A program made the position numbers and the translations under genes. From CBDCFT01 sp965216365 (lineage in GTDB: Bacteria > Pseudomonadota > Gammaproteobacteria > Arenicellales > CBDCFT01), in the NCBI GenBank assembly GCA_965216365.1, contig CBDCFT010000025.1, positions 1-64,000 of the forward strand: a DNA stretch of 64,000 nucleotides, read 5' to 3'. This document shows, piece by piece, positions 51,254 to 59,556 of the stretch. The notes below the pieces were generated by a model. That model was given only the letters and a program-made list of their open reading frames with translations, did not search any database and was not told where the DNA came from. Each line of letters begins with the position of its first letter. The stretch's first letter is position 1.

Positions 51254-53397
51254 TGTTCCGAGCTTCGTTCGCAGGTTTGGACCGGCGAAAACTACGCCGT
51301 TGGCTGTTACTCTTTTTTGTCGCTCTGGCGGTACCCAGCGGACTACTCGTTTATCACGCCTACAAGCAACTTAAATGGGAGACGTTTCATCAACACCGGT
51401 TGCTTGCAGAGGAGTTGGCCGCACGTATCAACGCACGTTTGTCCGATCTGGTTGAAGCGGAAGAACAGCGATCTTTCTCCGATTATTCATTTTTATTGGT
51501 CTCGGGTGACGAATCCGCAAGTTATCTTCAACGTTCTCCGCTGGCCGCGTTTCCATTACCTGCAAAAGTGCCGGGTTTAATCGGTTATTTCCAGGTTGAT
51601 ACACAAGGTGTATTCAGTACGCCGTTACTGCCTTCCGATACCGACGATATGACGCGTTATGGAATTTCGCAAACGGAGTTTGACCAACGTTTGATTGCGG
51701 CAAATAACCTGCAAAACATATTGAGTCAGAATCAATTGGCCGATGCAGGCGCAAGCCGGGATGCGAATGTTGCGGTTTTGTCTGAATCAATCGAGCCTGA
51801 GAGCGGTCGTGATGATCTTGTAGTGTTGTCCGATGCATCGGAAGGCGAGCGCCGCGACCTTGATAAAGCATTTAAGGATGCACTGGTATCGGGTAGTGTC
51901 AGTGCGCCCGAAGAACTGCAACAAGCGCCAGCCCAGGAAGCGTTTGATCGATTGAAGATATCCAAGCCGGACAAAGAGACAAAGCAGGATTTACAAAAGA
52001 GTAAAAAGATTACGGAAAATCTCGGCCGCGTAGAGGAGTTGCAGCTTGATTTAAAGTATCAGGCAAAAACGAGAAATGAGAGCAGACGTCAAACTGCATC
52101 TTTGCCCGCGGCGGTGGAGTCAACCACAACCGCAGGTAAACAGCGATCCCGCGTGCAACAAGAGCAGATAGCGGTTCCACAAACCATGTCAGCCGACATA
52201 ATGGGTGTCGAGGAGGATTCACTCGAGCGGGATTTTCGTATCCGAACCTTTGAAAGTGAAATCGACGCGTTTGATTTCAGTATGTTGGACAGTGGTCACT
52301 TTGTTCTTTTTAGAAAAGTCTGGCGCGATGGTGAGCGTTACGTGCAGGGACTACTGATCGAGCAGCAGGCGTTTTTAAACGGCATGGTGGAAGGTCTTTT
52401 TCGCCAAACAGTGTTGGCCCGCATGAGTGATCTGATAGTTGCCTATCAAGGCGAAGTGTTTTCTGCATTTTCCGCTGCACAATCACGCAGTTATATTTCC
52501 AGGGCATCCGAGTTGAGTGGTGCATTGCTTTATCGATCTCGCGTTTCGGCCCCATTCAGCGACGTGGAACTGATATTCAGTGTCAAACGACTACCGGCTG
52601 GCGCCGGCACAAGCGTTATCGCCTGGTTATCCGGCGTTATGCTGCTGGTGTTGTGCGGCGGAATGGCTCTCATGTATCGCCTTGGCGGTGCACAGATTGA
52701 TCTTTCCCGGCAACAACAAGATTTTGTTTCCGCCGTCAGTCACGAACTGAAAACTCCACTGACTTCAATTCGCATGTACGGGGAAATGTTGCGCGAAGGT
52801 TGGGCCAGCGACGAGAAGAAGAAAAGTTACTATGACTATATTTACGATGAAAGCGAACGACTGTCACGTTTGATTGAAAACGTATTGCAACTCGCCCGTA
52901 TGACACGCAACGATCTGCAACTGGATATAAAACCGGTGACGGTTGCGGAATTAACAGACACGATCAGATCCAAAATTTCGACCCAGGTGGAGCGTGCCGG
53001 TTTCTCACTCGTTTTGCATTGTGACGATGACATTGCCATGAAAAAAATCAATGTCGATATGGATTGTTTTGTGCAGATTGTTATTAATCTGGTCGATAAC
53101 GCTATAAAGTTCTCAAACAAATCTCAACAGCGTAAGATTGATATCAATTGTTTAGCAATGTCTGGAAATATGATGCAACTCTCGGTGCGGGATTATGGAC
53201 CCGGTATCAGTAAAGATCAGATGAAAAAAATTTTTAAATTGTTTTATCGAACAGAGAGCGAGTTAACCCGCGAAACGGTCGGTACGGGAATAGGATTGGC
53301 TTTGGTAAATCAGCTTGCGCAGTTAATGAATGCAAAAGTTGATGTGGTCAACCACTCTCCCGGTGCGGAATTCAGTGTATCTTTTTCGTTGGCGTGA
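51253..53397 (+). CDS. Membrane sensor histidine kinase with large periplasmic domain
   Basis: A 714-aa kinase. Membrane segments at about residues 13-33 (RRWLLLFFVALAVPSGLLVYH) and 451-474 (IAWLSGVMLLVLCGGMALMYRL) enclose a periplasmic region of about 415 residues, unusually large and rich in Gln, Glu and Lys between residues 200 and 300. The H-box is SAVSHELKTPLTS with His497; N-box VDNAIKFSN and G boxes DYGPGIS and GTGIGLAL complete the ATPase. It signals to the preceding response regulator and, by position, may control the divergent PspA operon. Confidence 0.9.
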   Translation: MFRASFAGLDRRKLRRWLLLFFVALAVPSGLLVYHAYKQLKWETFHQHRLLAEELAARINARLSDLVEAEEQRSFSDYSFLLVSGDESASYLQRSPLAAFPLPAKVPGLIGYFQVDTQGVFSTPLLPSDTDDMTRYGISQTEFDQRLIAANNLQNILSQNQLADAGASRDANVAVLSESIEPESGRDDLVVLSDASEGERRDLDKAFKDALVSGSVSAPEELQQAPAQEAFDRLKISKPDKETKQDLQKSKKITENLGRVEELQLDLKYQAKTRNESRRQTASLPAAVESTTTAGKQRSRVQQEQIAVPQTMSADIMGVEEDSLERDFRIRTFESEIDAFDFSMLDSGHFVLFRKVWRDGERYVQGLLIEQQAFLNGMVEGLFRQTVLARMSDLIVAYQGEVFSAFSAAQSRSYISRASELSGALLYRSRVSAPFSDVELIFSVKRLPAGAGTSVIAWLSGVMLLVLCGGMALMYRLGGAQIDLSRQQQDFVSAVSHELKTPLTSIRMYGEMLREGWASDEKKKSYYDYIYDESERLSRLIENVLQLARMTRNDLQLDIKPVTVAELTDTIRSKISTQVERAGFSLVLHCDDDIAMKKINVDMDCFVQIVINLVDNAIKFSNKSQQRKIDINCLAMSGNMMQLSVRDYGPGISKDQMKKIFKLFYRTESELTRETVGTGIGLALVNQLAQLMNAKVDVVNHSPGAEFSVSFSLA

Positions 53398-53412
53398 GTT
53401 AAGCGCAATTAC

Positions 53413-55164
53413 ATGAGCATTGAAAAAGAGAAGAGTTCTAAGCCGCTGCATCCGGCAACACAAGCGGCTCAAGCTCTGGGGCGTATAGATGACGCGACCC
53501 GCGCCATCGTGCCGCCATTGCATCCGTCGACGACTTACTTGCGCGATTCGGATGGTGGCTACAGTTCAGGAAGAGGATACACACGACCACAAAATCCGAC
53601 CTACGATACACCGGAAGATTTGCTGGCAACGCTGGAAGGTGGCGCGAGTTGTATTTTGTTTTCATCCGGTATGGCGGCAGCAACCGCAGTTTTTCAATCG
53701 TTACTTCCCGGCGATCACGTGATCGTGCCACGGGTCATGTATTGGGCCTTACGCAAATGGCTACATGAATTTGCTATGTCCTGGGGCCTCGAAGTCGAGA
53801 TGGTGGATACATCTAACAACGAAAACATCGCGCAGGCAATACGACCCGGTAAAACACGATTGGTTTGGCTGGAAACCCCCGCTAATCCAACCTGGGAGAT
53901 AAGTGATATCGCTAGCGCAGCAGAGATTGCGCATCGGACTAACGCGAGGTTAGTAATCGACAACACTGTGCCTACACCGGTGTTGACACGTCCGATTGAA
54001 TTGGGTGCCGACCTTGTGGTGCATTCGGCGACCAAATACTTGAACGGGCATAGTGATGTTTTGGCCGGTGCCGTGGTGACCGCAAAACGCGATGCATTCT
54101 GGCAACGCATTCGCACATGGCAAGGAGATGCGGGTGCTGTGCTGGGGCCTTTCGAAGCATGGTTATTGTTACGTGGTATGCGTACTCTATTCCCGCGGGT
54201 GAAACAAAGCTCGGAGACCGCACTCAGTTTGGCAGGGTATTTTCAAAACCACTCAAAGATTAAACAGGTTTTATATCCGGGATTGGAAGATCATCCGCAA
54301 CATGAGTTAGCGAAGCGTCAAATGACCAATGGTTATGGCGGCATGTTATCCATACGACTCGCCGATGGTCATGCGGCAGCGGTTATCACCGCTGCACGGG
54401 TGAAAGTTTTCAAACGCGCGACATCATTGGGTGGTGTAGAAAGTCTGATCGAGCATCGCGCCAGCATTGAAGGGGCGGCAACACCAGTGCCGTTTGATTT
54501 GTTGCGTCTATCTATCGGATTAGAACATCCTGATGATCTGATTGGCGATCTGGAACAGGCATTGAATTACAGCGATAAAGAGCTATGCGAAGTCGTGCTA
54601 CCTGAAACTATTAAAAGTAGCGAAACACCACCAGATGTTTTGTCCGAACATGTCGTTCATGTATGTGACGCACATATTCGACCTACCATCCAGGACAGGG
54701 GAGGAGACATAGATGTAAAAGTGCAAAACCAGACGGTGCAGTTCGTTGTAACAGGATCGCCCGGCGCTCTGGTGCCTTTGCGCGGTTGGATTCGCGGTGT
54801 CCTGCAGCACTATGTTCCTGAAATTGAAGATGTTGAGTTTTTGGCCAGCGATCTTGCACAAGATACTCAAACAACGGAGTACTCAGGTGAAAACCTGAAA
54901 CGATTCATCGACAAAGAAATTAATCCTGCTTTAGCTGTACATGGCGGACTCATTCATCTCGAAGAATGTCATGATGGTGTGATTCTTTTGCGCTTCGATG
55001 GCCGTTGTCAGGGTTGCGCAATGGCGGAAGTCACATTGCGTCAGGGTGTCGAAACACTCGTGCGTGAACGGTTTCCGGCGATTACGACAGTGGTGGACAT
55101 AACCGACCATGAGGCCGGTACGAATCCGTATTTCAATCCCGGCAAAGGTGGCGGTGTTAAATAG
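53413..55164 (+). CDS. Cys/Met-metabolism PLP lyase fused to two NifU-like domains
   Basis: A 583-aa fusion. Residues 10-385 are a cystathionine gamma-lyase/synthase-type PLP enzyme: GYTRPQNPTYDTPEDLLATLE, FSSGMAAA, ETPANPTWEISDI and Schiff-base Lys208 in HSATKYLNGHSDVLAG. Residues 415-478 are a NifU C-terminal-like domain lacking cysteines (GSPGAL in place of GRCQGC). Residues 495-565 are an intact NifU domain with Cys532 and Cys535 (GRCQGCAMAEVTL). The intact domain could receive sulfide or hold an Fe-S cluster built with sulfur released by the lyase. The fusion recalls a self-contained sulfur-transfer protein. It is 21 nt upstream of an ATP-grasp gene. Confidence 0.87.
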   Translation: MSIEKEKSSKPLHPATQAAQALGRIDDATRAIVPPLHPSTTYLRDSDGGYSSGRGYTRPQNPTYDTPEDLLATLEGGASCILFSSGMAAATAVFQSLLPGDHVIVPRVMYWALRKWLHEFAMSWGLEVEMVDTSNNENIAQAIRPGKTRLVWLETPANPTWEISDIASAAEIAHRTNARLVIDNTVPTPVLTRPIELGADLVVHSATKYLNGHSDVLAGAVVTAKRDAFWQRIRTWQGDAGAVLGPFEAWLLLRGMRTLFPRVKQSSETALSLAGYFQNHSKIKQVLYPGLEDHPQHELAKRQMTNGYGGMLSIRLADGHAAAVITAARVKVFKRATSLGGVESLIEHRASIEGAATPVPFDLLRLSIGLEHPDDLIGDLEQALNYSDKELCEVVLPETIKSSETPPDVLSEHVVHVCDAHIRPTIQDRGGDIDVKVQNQTVQFVVTGSPGALVPLRGWIRGVLQHYVPEIEDVEFLASDLAQDTQTTEYSGENLKRFIDKEINPALAVHGGLIHLEECHDGVILLRFDGRCQGCAMAEVTLRQGVETLVRERFPAITTVVDITDHEAGTNPYFNPGKGGGVK

Positions 55165-55185
55165 AACTCAGTTTGTAAATTCCAG

Positions 55186-56427
55186 GTGGTTAAACCAGGA
55201 TTACTGTTACTGATTCCGAACGGTTCCTATCGTACACAGGACTTTGTAAGTGCTGCGAAGAGTTTCGATGTTCCGGTAACCGTTGGTTCAAATCACAAGC
55301 CGGTTTTACAAAAGCAAACATCAAACGAAACGCTATTCGTCGATTTTTCCAATGATGCGCAGTCTGTAGCACAGATCGTCGAATTTAACCGGTTCAATAA
55401 TGTTCACGCGATTATCGGCGTGGATGAAGTCACGACTTTGGTCGCGGCGAAAGCAAGTGCTGCGCTGAGTTTAAAACATAATCCGCCTGAGGCGGTTTCC
55501 ACAACGCATGATAAATACAAAATGCGTTGTGCCTTGTTCGATTCTGAACTAAATAACCCAGAGTTCAAGCTGGTCAAGTGCGATGCTGACGTTGCGGTTG
55601 CAGCGCAAAACCAAGCATATCCCTGTGTGCTTAAGCCGACCAGTCTTTCCGCCAGTCGTGGGGTGATTCGTGCAGATACGCCAACGTCGTTTGTTAACGC
55701 GATAAACCACGTGCGAAAAATATGCGAAAAGTGGCAGGGCAAAAATGATCAGCCAGTTCTTGTCGAGTCGTACATACCGGGGGAGGAGGTCGCGTTGGAG
55801 GGCTTACTGCAGAACGGAAAACTGCATTGCCTGGCGTTGTTTGATAAGCCGGGTATGTCTGACGGCCCGTTCTTTGAAGAGTCGTTATTTATAACGCCGT
55901 CTCGTTTGCATCAATCAGTTCAGGAGGAATGTTTGAACACGGTTCAACGGGCTGCGCAAGTCCTAGGATTGCGCGAAGGTCCGGTACATGCGGAGCTGCG
56001 CATACACGACAACGAGCCGTGGTTAATTGAACTCGCCGCGCGTTCTATTGGTGGCTTGTGTTCGCGGTCACTGCGATTTTCAGATGATGTCACTTTGGAA
56101 GAAATTATTGTGCGTCATGCTTTGGACTCGCTTGTTGAATTCATCGAGAGGGAATCGCAAGCGTCGGGTGTGATGATGATTCCGATACCCGCGTGTGGCC
56201 GGTTGCTCAGTGTGAACGGTCTTGACCAGGCCCGAAACGTTCGGGGCGTACATGACATTAAAATGGGTGTCGCGATTAATCAGGAAATCGTTGCACCACC
56301 AGAAGGTGATCGTTATCTCGGATTTATATTTGCGAGAGGTGAGACACCGGACTTAGTTGAACAGGTGTTGAACAAAGCGCATAGTCATCTCAAAATTGAC
56401 ATCGAAAAAGATTCATTAAATTGCTAG
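55186..56427 (+). CDS. ATP-grasp domain protein
   Basis: A 413-aa ATP-grasp carboxylate-amine/thiol ligase-fold protein. ATP-binding features: THDKYKMRCALF (about residue 108), VLKPTSLSASRGVIRADT (phosphate loop, about 148), VLVESYIPGEEVALEGLL (about 190) and the Mg-binding VHAELRIHDNEPWLIELAARSIGG (about 270). The family joins a carboxylate to an amine or thiol using ATP. It probably works with the PLP-NifU fusion encoded just upstream (21-nt gap); the GTG start has only a weak ccagg site. Substrate unknown. Confidence 0.85.
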   Translation: MVKPGLLLLIPNGSYRTQDFVSAAKSFDVPVTVGSNHKPVLQKQTSNETLFVDFSNDAQSVAQIVEFNRFNNVHAIIGVDEVTTLVAAKASAALSLKHNPPEAVSTTHDKYKMRCALFDSELNNPEFKLVKCDADVAVAAQNQAYPCVLKPTSLSASRGVIRADTPTSFVNAINHVRKICEKWQGKNDQPVLVESYIPGEEVALEGLLQNGKLHCLALFDKPGMSDGPFFEESLFITPSRLHQSVQEECLNTVQRAAQVLGLREGPVHAELRIHDNEPWLIELAARSIGGLCSRSLRFSDDVTLEEIIVRHALDSLVEFIERESQASGVMMIPIPACGRLLSVNGLDQARNVRGVHDIKMGVAINQEIVAPPEGDRYLGFIFARGETPDLVEQVLNKAHSHLKIDIEKDSLNC

Positions 56428-56503
56428 TTGGAGTTCTTTCCTGTGGCTAACTCATTTTAATTGTGTAAATTTTTATTGCGCAATTCATTTGTGTCCGTCG
56501 TTG

Positions 56504-56791
56504 TTAACTCCCTTCTATGATAATAAGTTCCCGGTCGTAGGCTTTTAACGCGTACTGCATAGCGGTTTGATAATCAGGGTCTTCATAACAGGCAATAGCT
56601 TGCTTGTAAGAAGGAAACTCGATTATCAAAGCGCGTTTGCAGTCTTGACCTTCGCGTGCTTGTAATTCGCCACGACCAGCCAACAGACGGGCATTGTATT
56701 TTTCTCCGATTGGCTTCCATAAGCGCGCATATTCCTGCATCGCATGTTCGTCTTTGATTGCCGAGCCACGTACAATCCAATAACCTGCCAT
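56504..56791 (-). CDS. DUF1330-family small protein
   Basis: A 95-aa dimeric alpha+beta-barrel (ferredoxin-like) protein: MAGYWIVRGSAIKDEHAMQEYARLW, GRGELQAREGQ, then the characteristic LIIEFPSYKQAIACYEDPDYQTA typical of DUF1330. Function unknown; relatives often accompany catabolic genes. It is convergent with the ATP-grasp gene. Confidence 0.87.
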   Translation of the reverse strand: MAGYWIVRGSAIKDEHAMQEYARLWKPIGEKYNARLLAGRGELQAREGQDCKRALIIEFPSYKQAIACYEDPDYQTAMQYALKAYDRELIIIEGS

Positions 56792-56882
56792 TCAAATCAC
56801 CTCTTTTGATTTTGAAATCTTGTTCCGAAGAATTGATACCTACGAGTTTGTCGATGTTATTTCAAATTGCACCACAACAAAG

Positions 56883-57629
56883 TTAGCTATATTTATTGTT
56901 GTGTGCAACAACAATAATCTCAGCGCTTGATGTTTTGAACGCCGATTTATCCCAGTCGCCATACCATTCAATATTATTGAAACCTGAACCGCTAAGAAAG
57001 TCGGCGAGTTCACCGGCGGGTAAAAAGCGCAGAGTGTCGTAACTGATTAAGATGTCGTCATCGGCGAATTTAAAATGTGTTTCATAAGTCACGAACTGAC
57101 CTTGCTCGGCGTTTATATCGTTGTTAACCTGAACTTCACCGGCTCCGGGAACACGAACCGTTTCTCGCGTTTGTTCCGGCGTCCAGGTGTCCCATTCGCG
57201 CACCTCAGGGTTACGCGTTTCAAAGGCCAGACGGCCATCAACGGACAGATGAGAATGTAGATTACTCAAAGCCGATAGAATTTCGGCGTCTTGTTGTAAT
57301 GTTTGAAACGCGTGTCCGGTCATGATGATCAGGTCGAAACGAGTGTCTAACGACAAGTCGGTCGCATTCGAGTTCACCCAGCTCACCGTATCGCCACCCG
57401 CTCGATTGCGCGCTATGTCGAGCATTGCCGCTGCCGGATCCGCTCCAGTTATTTGATGACCTTTGGCCGCGAACTCACAAGCCAACCGCCCGGTACCGCA
57501 GCCCATGTCGAGGATGGATTTCGGTGGCTCCCCCGCAAGCTCGAGATAGAAATCGATATCTTGTCTACCCGGATTCAACGGGTCATAAACAGCGCTCAAT
57601 CGTGGATCAGTGTAACTTTTACTTAACAT
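56883..57629 (-). CDS. Class I SAM-dependent methyltransferase
   Basis: A 248-aa Rossmann methyltransferase. Motif I is ILDMGCGTGRLACEFAAKGH (about residue 39), motif II TGADPAAAMLDIA, and FDLIIMTGHAFQTL is motif IV/post-I. The C-terminal half (about 150-248) has the beta-rich region with FLPAGELADFLSGSGFNNIEWYGDW, typical of this family. Acceptor unknown. Confidence 0.85.
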   Translation of the reverse strand: MLSKSYTDPRLSAVYDPLNPGRQDIDFYLELAGEPPKSILDMGCGTGRLACEFAAKGHQITGADPAAAMLDIARNRAGGDTVSWVNSNATDLSLDTRFDLIIMTGHAFQTLQQDAEILSALSNLHSHLSVDGRLAFETRNPEVREWDTWTPEQTRETVRVPGAGEVQVNNDINAEQGQFVTYETHFKFADDDILISYDTLRFLPAGELADFLSGSGFNNIEWYGDWDKSAFKTSSAEIIVVAHNNKYS

Positions 57630-57989
57630 ATACGATCACCTGGGTTTGTATGATTTTTATGCCTGCCACTCGTTTAGCACTTAATTTCCCAGGTTTTATA
57701 ACAGCTTACAGATCAAGTTTAATACTCAAATACGACAGCAGACTAGGGGTCCATTTTTACCGAAAAGTTGTGGTGACCGGCGGTCAAGTTGCGTTATAAT
57801 TTATGTCATAGCGTCATTTGGGGTGGCGCGCAACATGCGGTTATGCCGCGTGTCTCACTTGGCAGCGTTTTCGGTGGGGACCGTACGTCCAAGTATAAAA
57901 CTTCGATACGTACAACAAGGTATGGTCTCGTCTATTTGATCGGCGTAGATCGGTTGGAATAAGTTAACAGATAGCACTGGGGGTGCAAA
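57630..57989. other. 360-bp gap: promoter and long leader for the 73-aa protein
   Basis: No gene is seen. A promoter (57773-57800) is followed by a leader of about 180 nt before ATG 57990. The leader contains self-complementary parts, such as GCGCGCAACATGCGG next to TATGCCGCGTGTC, and could fold or encode a small RNA. The first part (57630-57770) is AT-rich upstream sequence of the methyltransferase gene. Confidence 0.45.
57773..57800 (+). promoter_or_regulatory. Promoter with 13-bp palindrome upstream of the small-protein gene
   Basis: A consensus TATAAT (57795-57800) is preceded by GTGACC (57773-57778) at 16 bp. The palindrome TGACCG-G-CGGTCA (57774-57786) overlaps the -35 box and is a likely repressor or activator site. 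Confidence 0.5.
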
Positions 57990-58211
57990 ATGCTGGAAGA
58001 CTTTCGGAATTTCGAAATTGCTACGCGCAATAGTTCTATCGATGTTGAGTTAGATTTGATCGATTCAAGTACAGGGCTGCAAGAACATGTGGTGGTCGTA
58101 AACAACCACTACGCTATTGTCGGTATGGTGGAGCGATTCGCACGCCGACAGCATATTTCACCTTGGGCGGTTGAAGTTCATGTGGCAGCCCCTGAGTGCG
58201 CTGGGTTGTAG
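57990..58211 (+). CDS. Small conserved protein, paralogue of the 20873 small protein
   Basis: A 73-aa protein with VELDLIDSSTGLQEHVVVVNNHYAI, FARRQHISPWAVEVHVAAPE. The stretch HVVVVNNH, then [FAR]R..[IV]S..-V-E-V aligns with the 62-aa protein at 20873. A good Shine-Dalgarno (gggggtg) precedes the ATG. Function unknown. The leader of about 180 nt hints at post-transcriptional control. Confidence 0.65.
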   Translation: MLEDFRNFEIATRNSSIDVELDLIDSSTGLQEHVVVVNNHYAIVGMVERFARRQHISPWAVEVHVAAPECAGL

Positions 58212-58291
58212 TGAGTAAGATTATATCTCGGCTAGCTTAGTGCTTAGGGCACTTACTTTTAATTCTTGATAAATCGTCAGGTAAGGGGAAA

Positions 58292-58354
58292 ATGGAAGAT
58301 ATCTTTGCAATAGTATTTGTATTGTGTGCGATGATTTTGTTATTGCTGGGCTAG
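58292..58354 (+). CDS. Predicted 20-residue membrane microprotein
   Basis: ATG 58292, preceded by aagggg at a good distance, opens MEDIFAIVFVLCAMILLLLG before TAG. The peptide is one hydrophobic helix with an acidic N-terminus, the form of known single-pass small membrane proteins. It lies 80 nt after the 73-aa protein gene on the same strand and may be co-transcribed. Translation is not proven. Confidence 0.4.
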   Translation: MEDIFAIVFVLCAMILLLLG

Positions 58355-58458
58355 CGAATTGCTATAAATAATTGCGTGGTTCGTAAATTGTGGAAAGCGA
58401 GTCGATCTTTGCGTTGATATTGCTTCTACAGCACCGGCCTTAAAACAAAATTTGCGTT

Positions 58459-59427
58459 CTAAATTGGTTTTTCGCTACAGCGAATGGGCACTTCAGTACC
58501 TTGTTGTTCCGGTTCATGATCGGTCAGGTATTCAGGAAAGCCCGGTGCGCGCAGGTCTTCGCCGCAATCGTCTTCTAAACGCTTAACTACCATGGAAGAC
58601 CACACCCTTGGACCGTAGCGTTTCAGGCCATCGCGCATAATTTCCACGCACAATGGTGAAAGTTCCAGCGGCACGTCGAGACTTTTGCCAAGCTCATCAA
58701 ACAAAGTTAAGTCTTTCACTTCGTGATCCATCGTAAAATTAATATTGTAACTGCCATTCAGGATAAGCTGTCCTTCAGTTTCATGAACAAACGAGTTGCC
58801 CGAGGAGACGCGAATGGCTTCGTAGGCAATGCCAAGATCGATACCCGCCTTCTTTGCCACCATGAATGCTTCACCGGTTGAGATGAGTTGCACGCCGGCA
58901 AGATAGTTGGTAATTACTTTCAATACCGACGCTGATCCCAGCGGCCCCGTATGAACGATTTGCCGGCCCATGGTTGCCAGCAGTGGCAAGACTTTCTCAA
59001 AAGCGCGTCGCTCGCCTCCCGCGAAGATAGCAATATTCCCGGTTGTGGCGCGATGACAGCCACCAGACACGGGTGTGTCCATGGGTATCGCGCTTTTCGC
59101 TTCGACCAAGGCACCAAGACGCTTTACTTCGGCATCGTCCGTTGTGGACATCTCCAGCCATATCTTACCCGCTGACAAACCTTCGATAACACCATCGTCC
59201 TGTTCCATGACTTGGGCCGAGACCGCGGGCGACGGCAGGCAGGTGATGACAACATCACTCGCCTGTGCGACCTCCTTGCCACTGTTCGCCCATTGCGCTC
59301 CGCTCTCAATCAATGCTGTCGCAGCACTTTTGTCGATATCGCGTACGAGCAACTGATAGTCGTGGCGCAACAAGCTGCCGGCCAGTTTTGCTCCCACGTT
59401 CCCCAGTCCGATAAACCCAATTTTCAT
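58459..59427 (-). CDS. 3-hydroxyisobutyrate dehydrogenase-family NAD(P)-dependent oxidoreductase
   Basis: A 322-aa beta-hydroxyacid dehydrogenase. N-terminal Rossmann motif IGFIGLGNVGAKLAGSLL, substrate-binding DTPVSGGCHRATTGNIAIFAGG (about residue 118), and the catalytic Lys region ASVLKVITNYLAGVQLISTGEAF (about 167-190). The C-terminal helical domain is complete, with a 30-residue tail. It oxidises a 3-hydroxyacid such as 3-hydroxyisobutyrate, tartronate semialdehyde or a related compound. Confidence 0.87.
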   Translation of the reverse strand: MKIGFIGLGNVGAKLAGSLLRHDYQLLVRDIDKSAATALIESGAQWANSGKEVAQASDVVITCLPSPAVSAQVMEQDDGVIEGLSAGKIWLEMSTTDDAEVKRLGALVEAKSAIPMDTPVSGGCHRATTGNIAIFAGGERRAFEKVLPLLATMGRQIVHTGPLGSASVLKVITNYLAGVQLISTGEAFMVAKKAGIDLGIAYEAIRVSSGNSFVHETEGQLILNGSYNINFTMDHEVKDLTLFDELGKSLDVPLELSPLCVEIMRDGLKRYGPRVWSSMVVKRLEDDCGEDLRAPGFPEYLTDHEPEQQGTEVPIRCSEKPI

Positions 59428-59556
59428 AATGCTATTACTCCAAATTAAAAGTTGATTGCCTTTCAGATACTCTCTTTACATTGTCACATGAGCGAATTGT
59501 GCTAAATGATGTGATAAATTGACAGTGTCATTGCAGTATCCGAATACCATTTCGAT

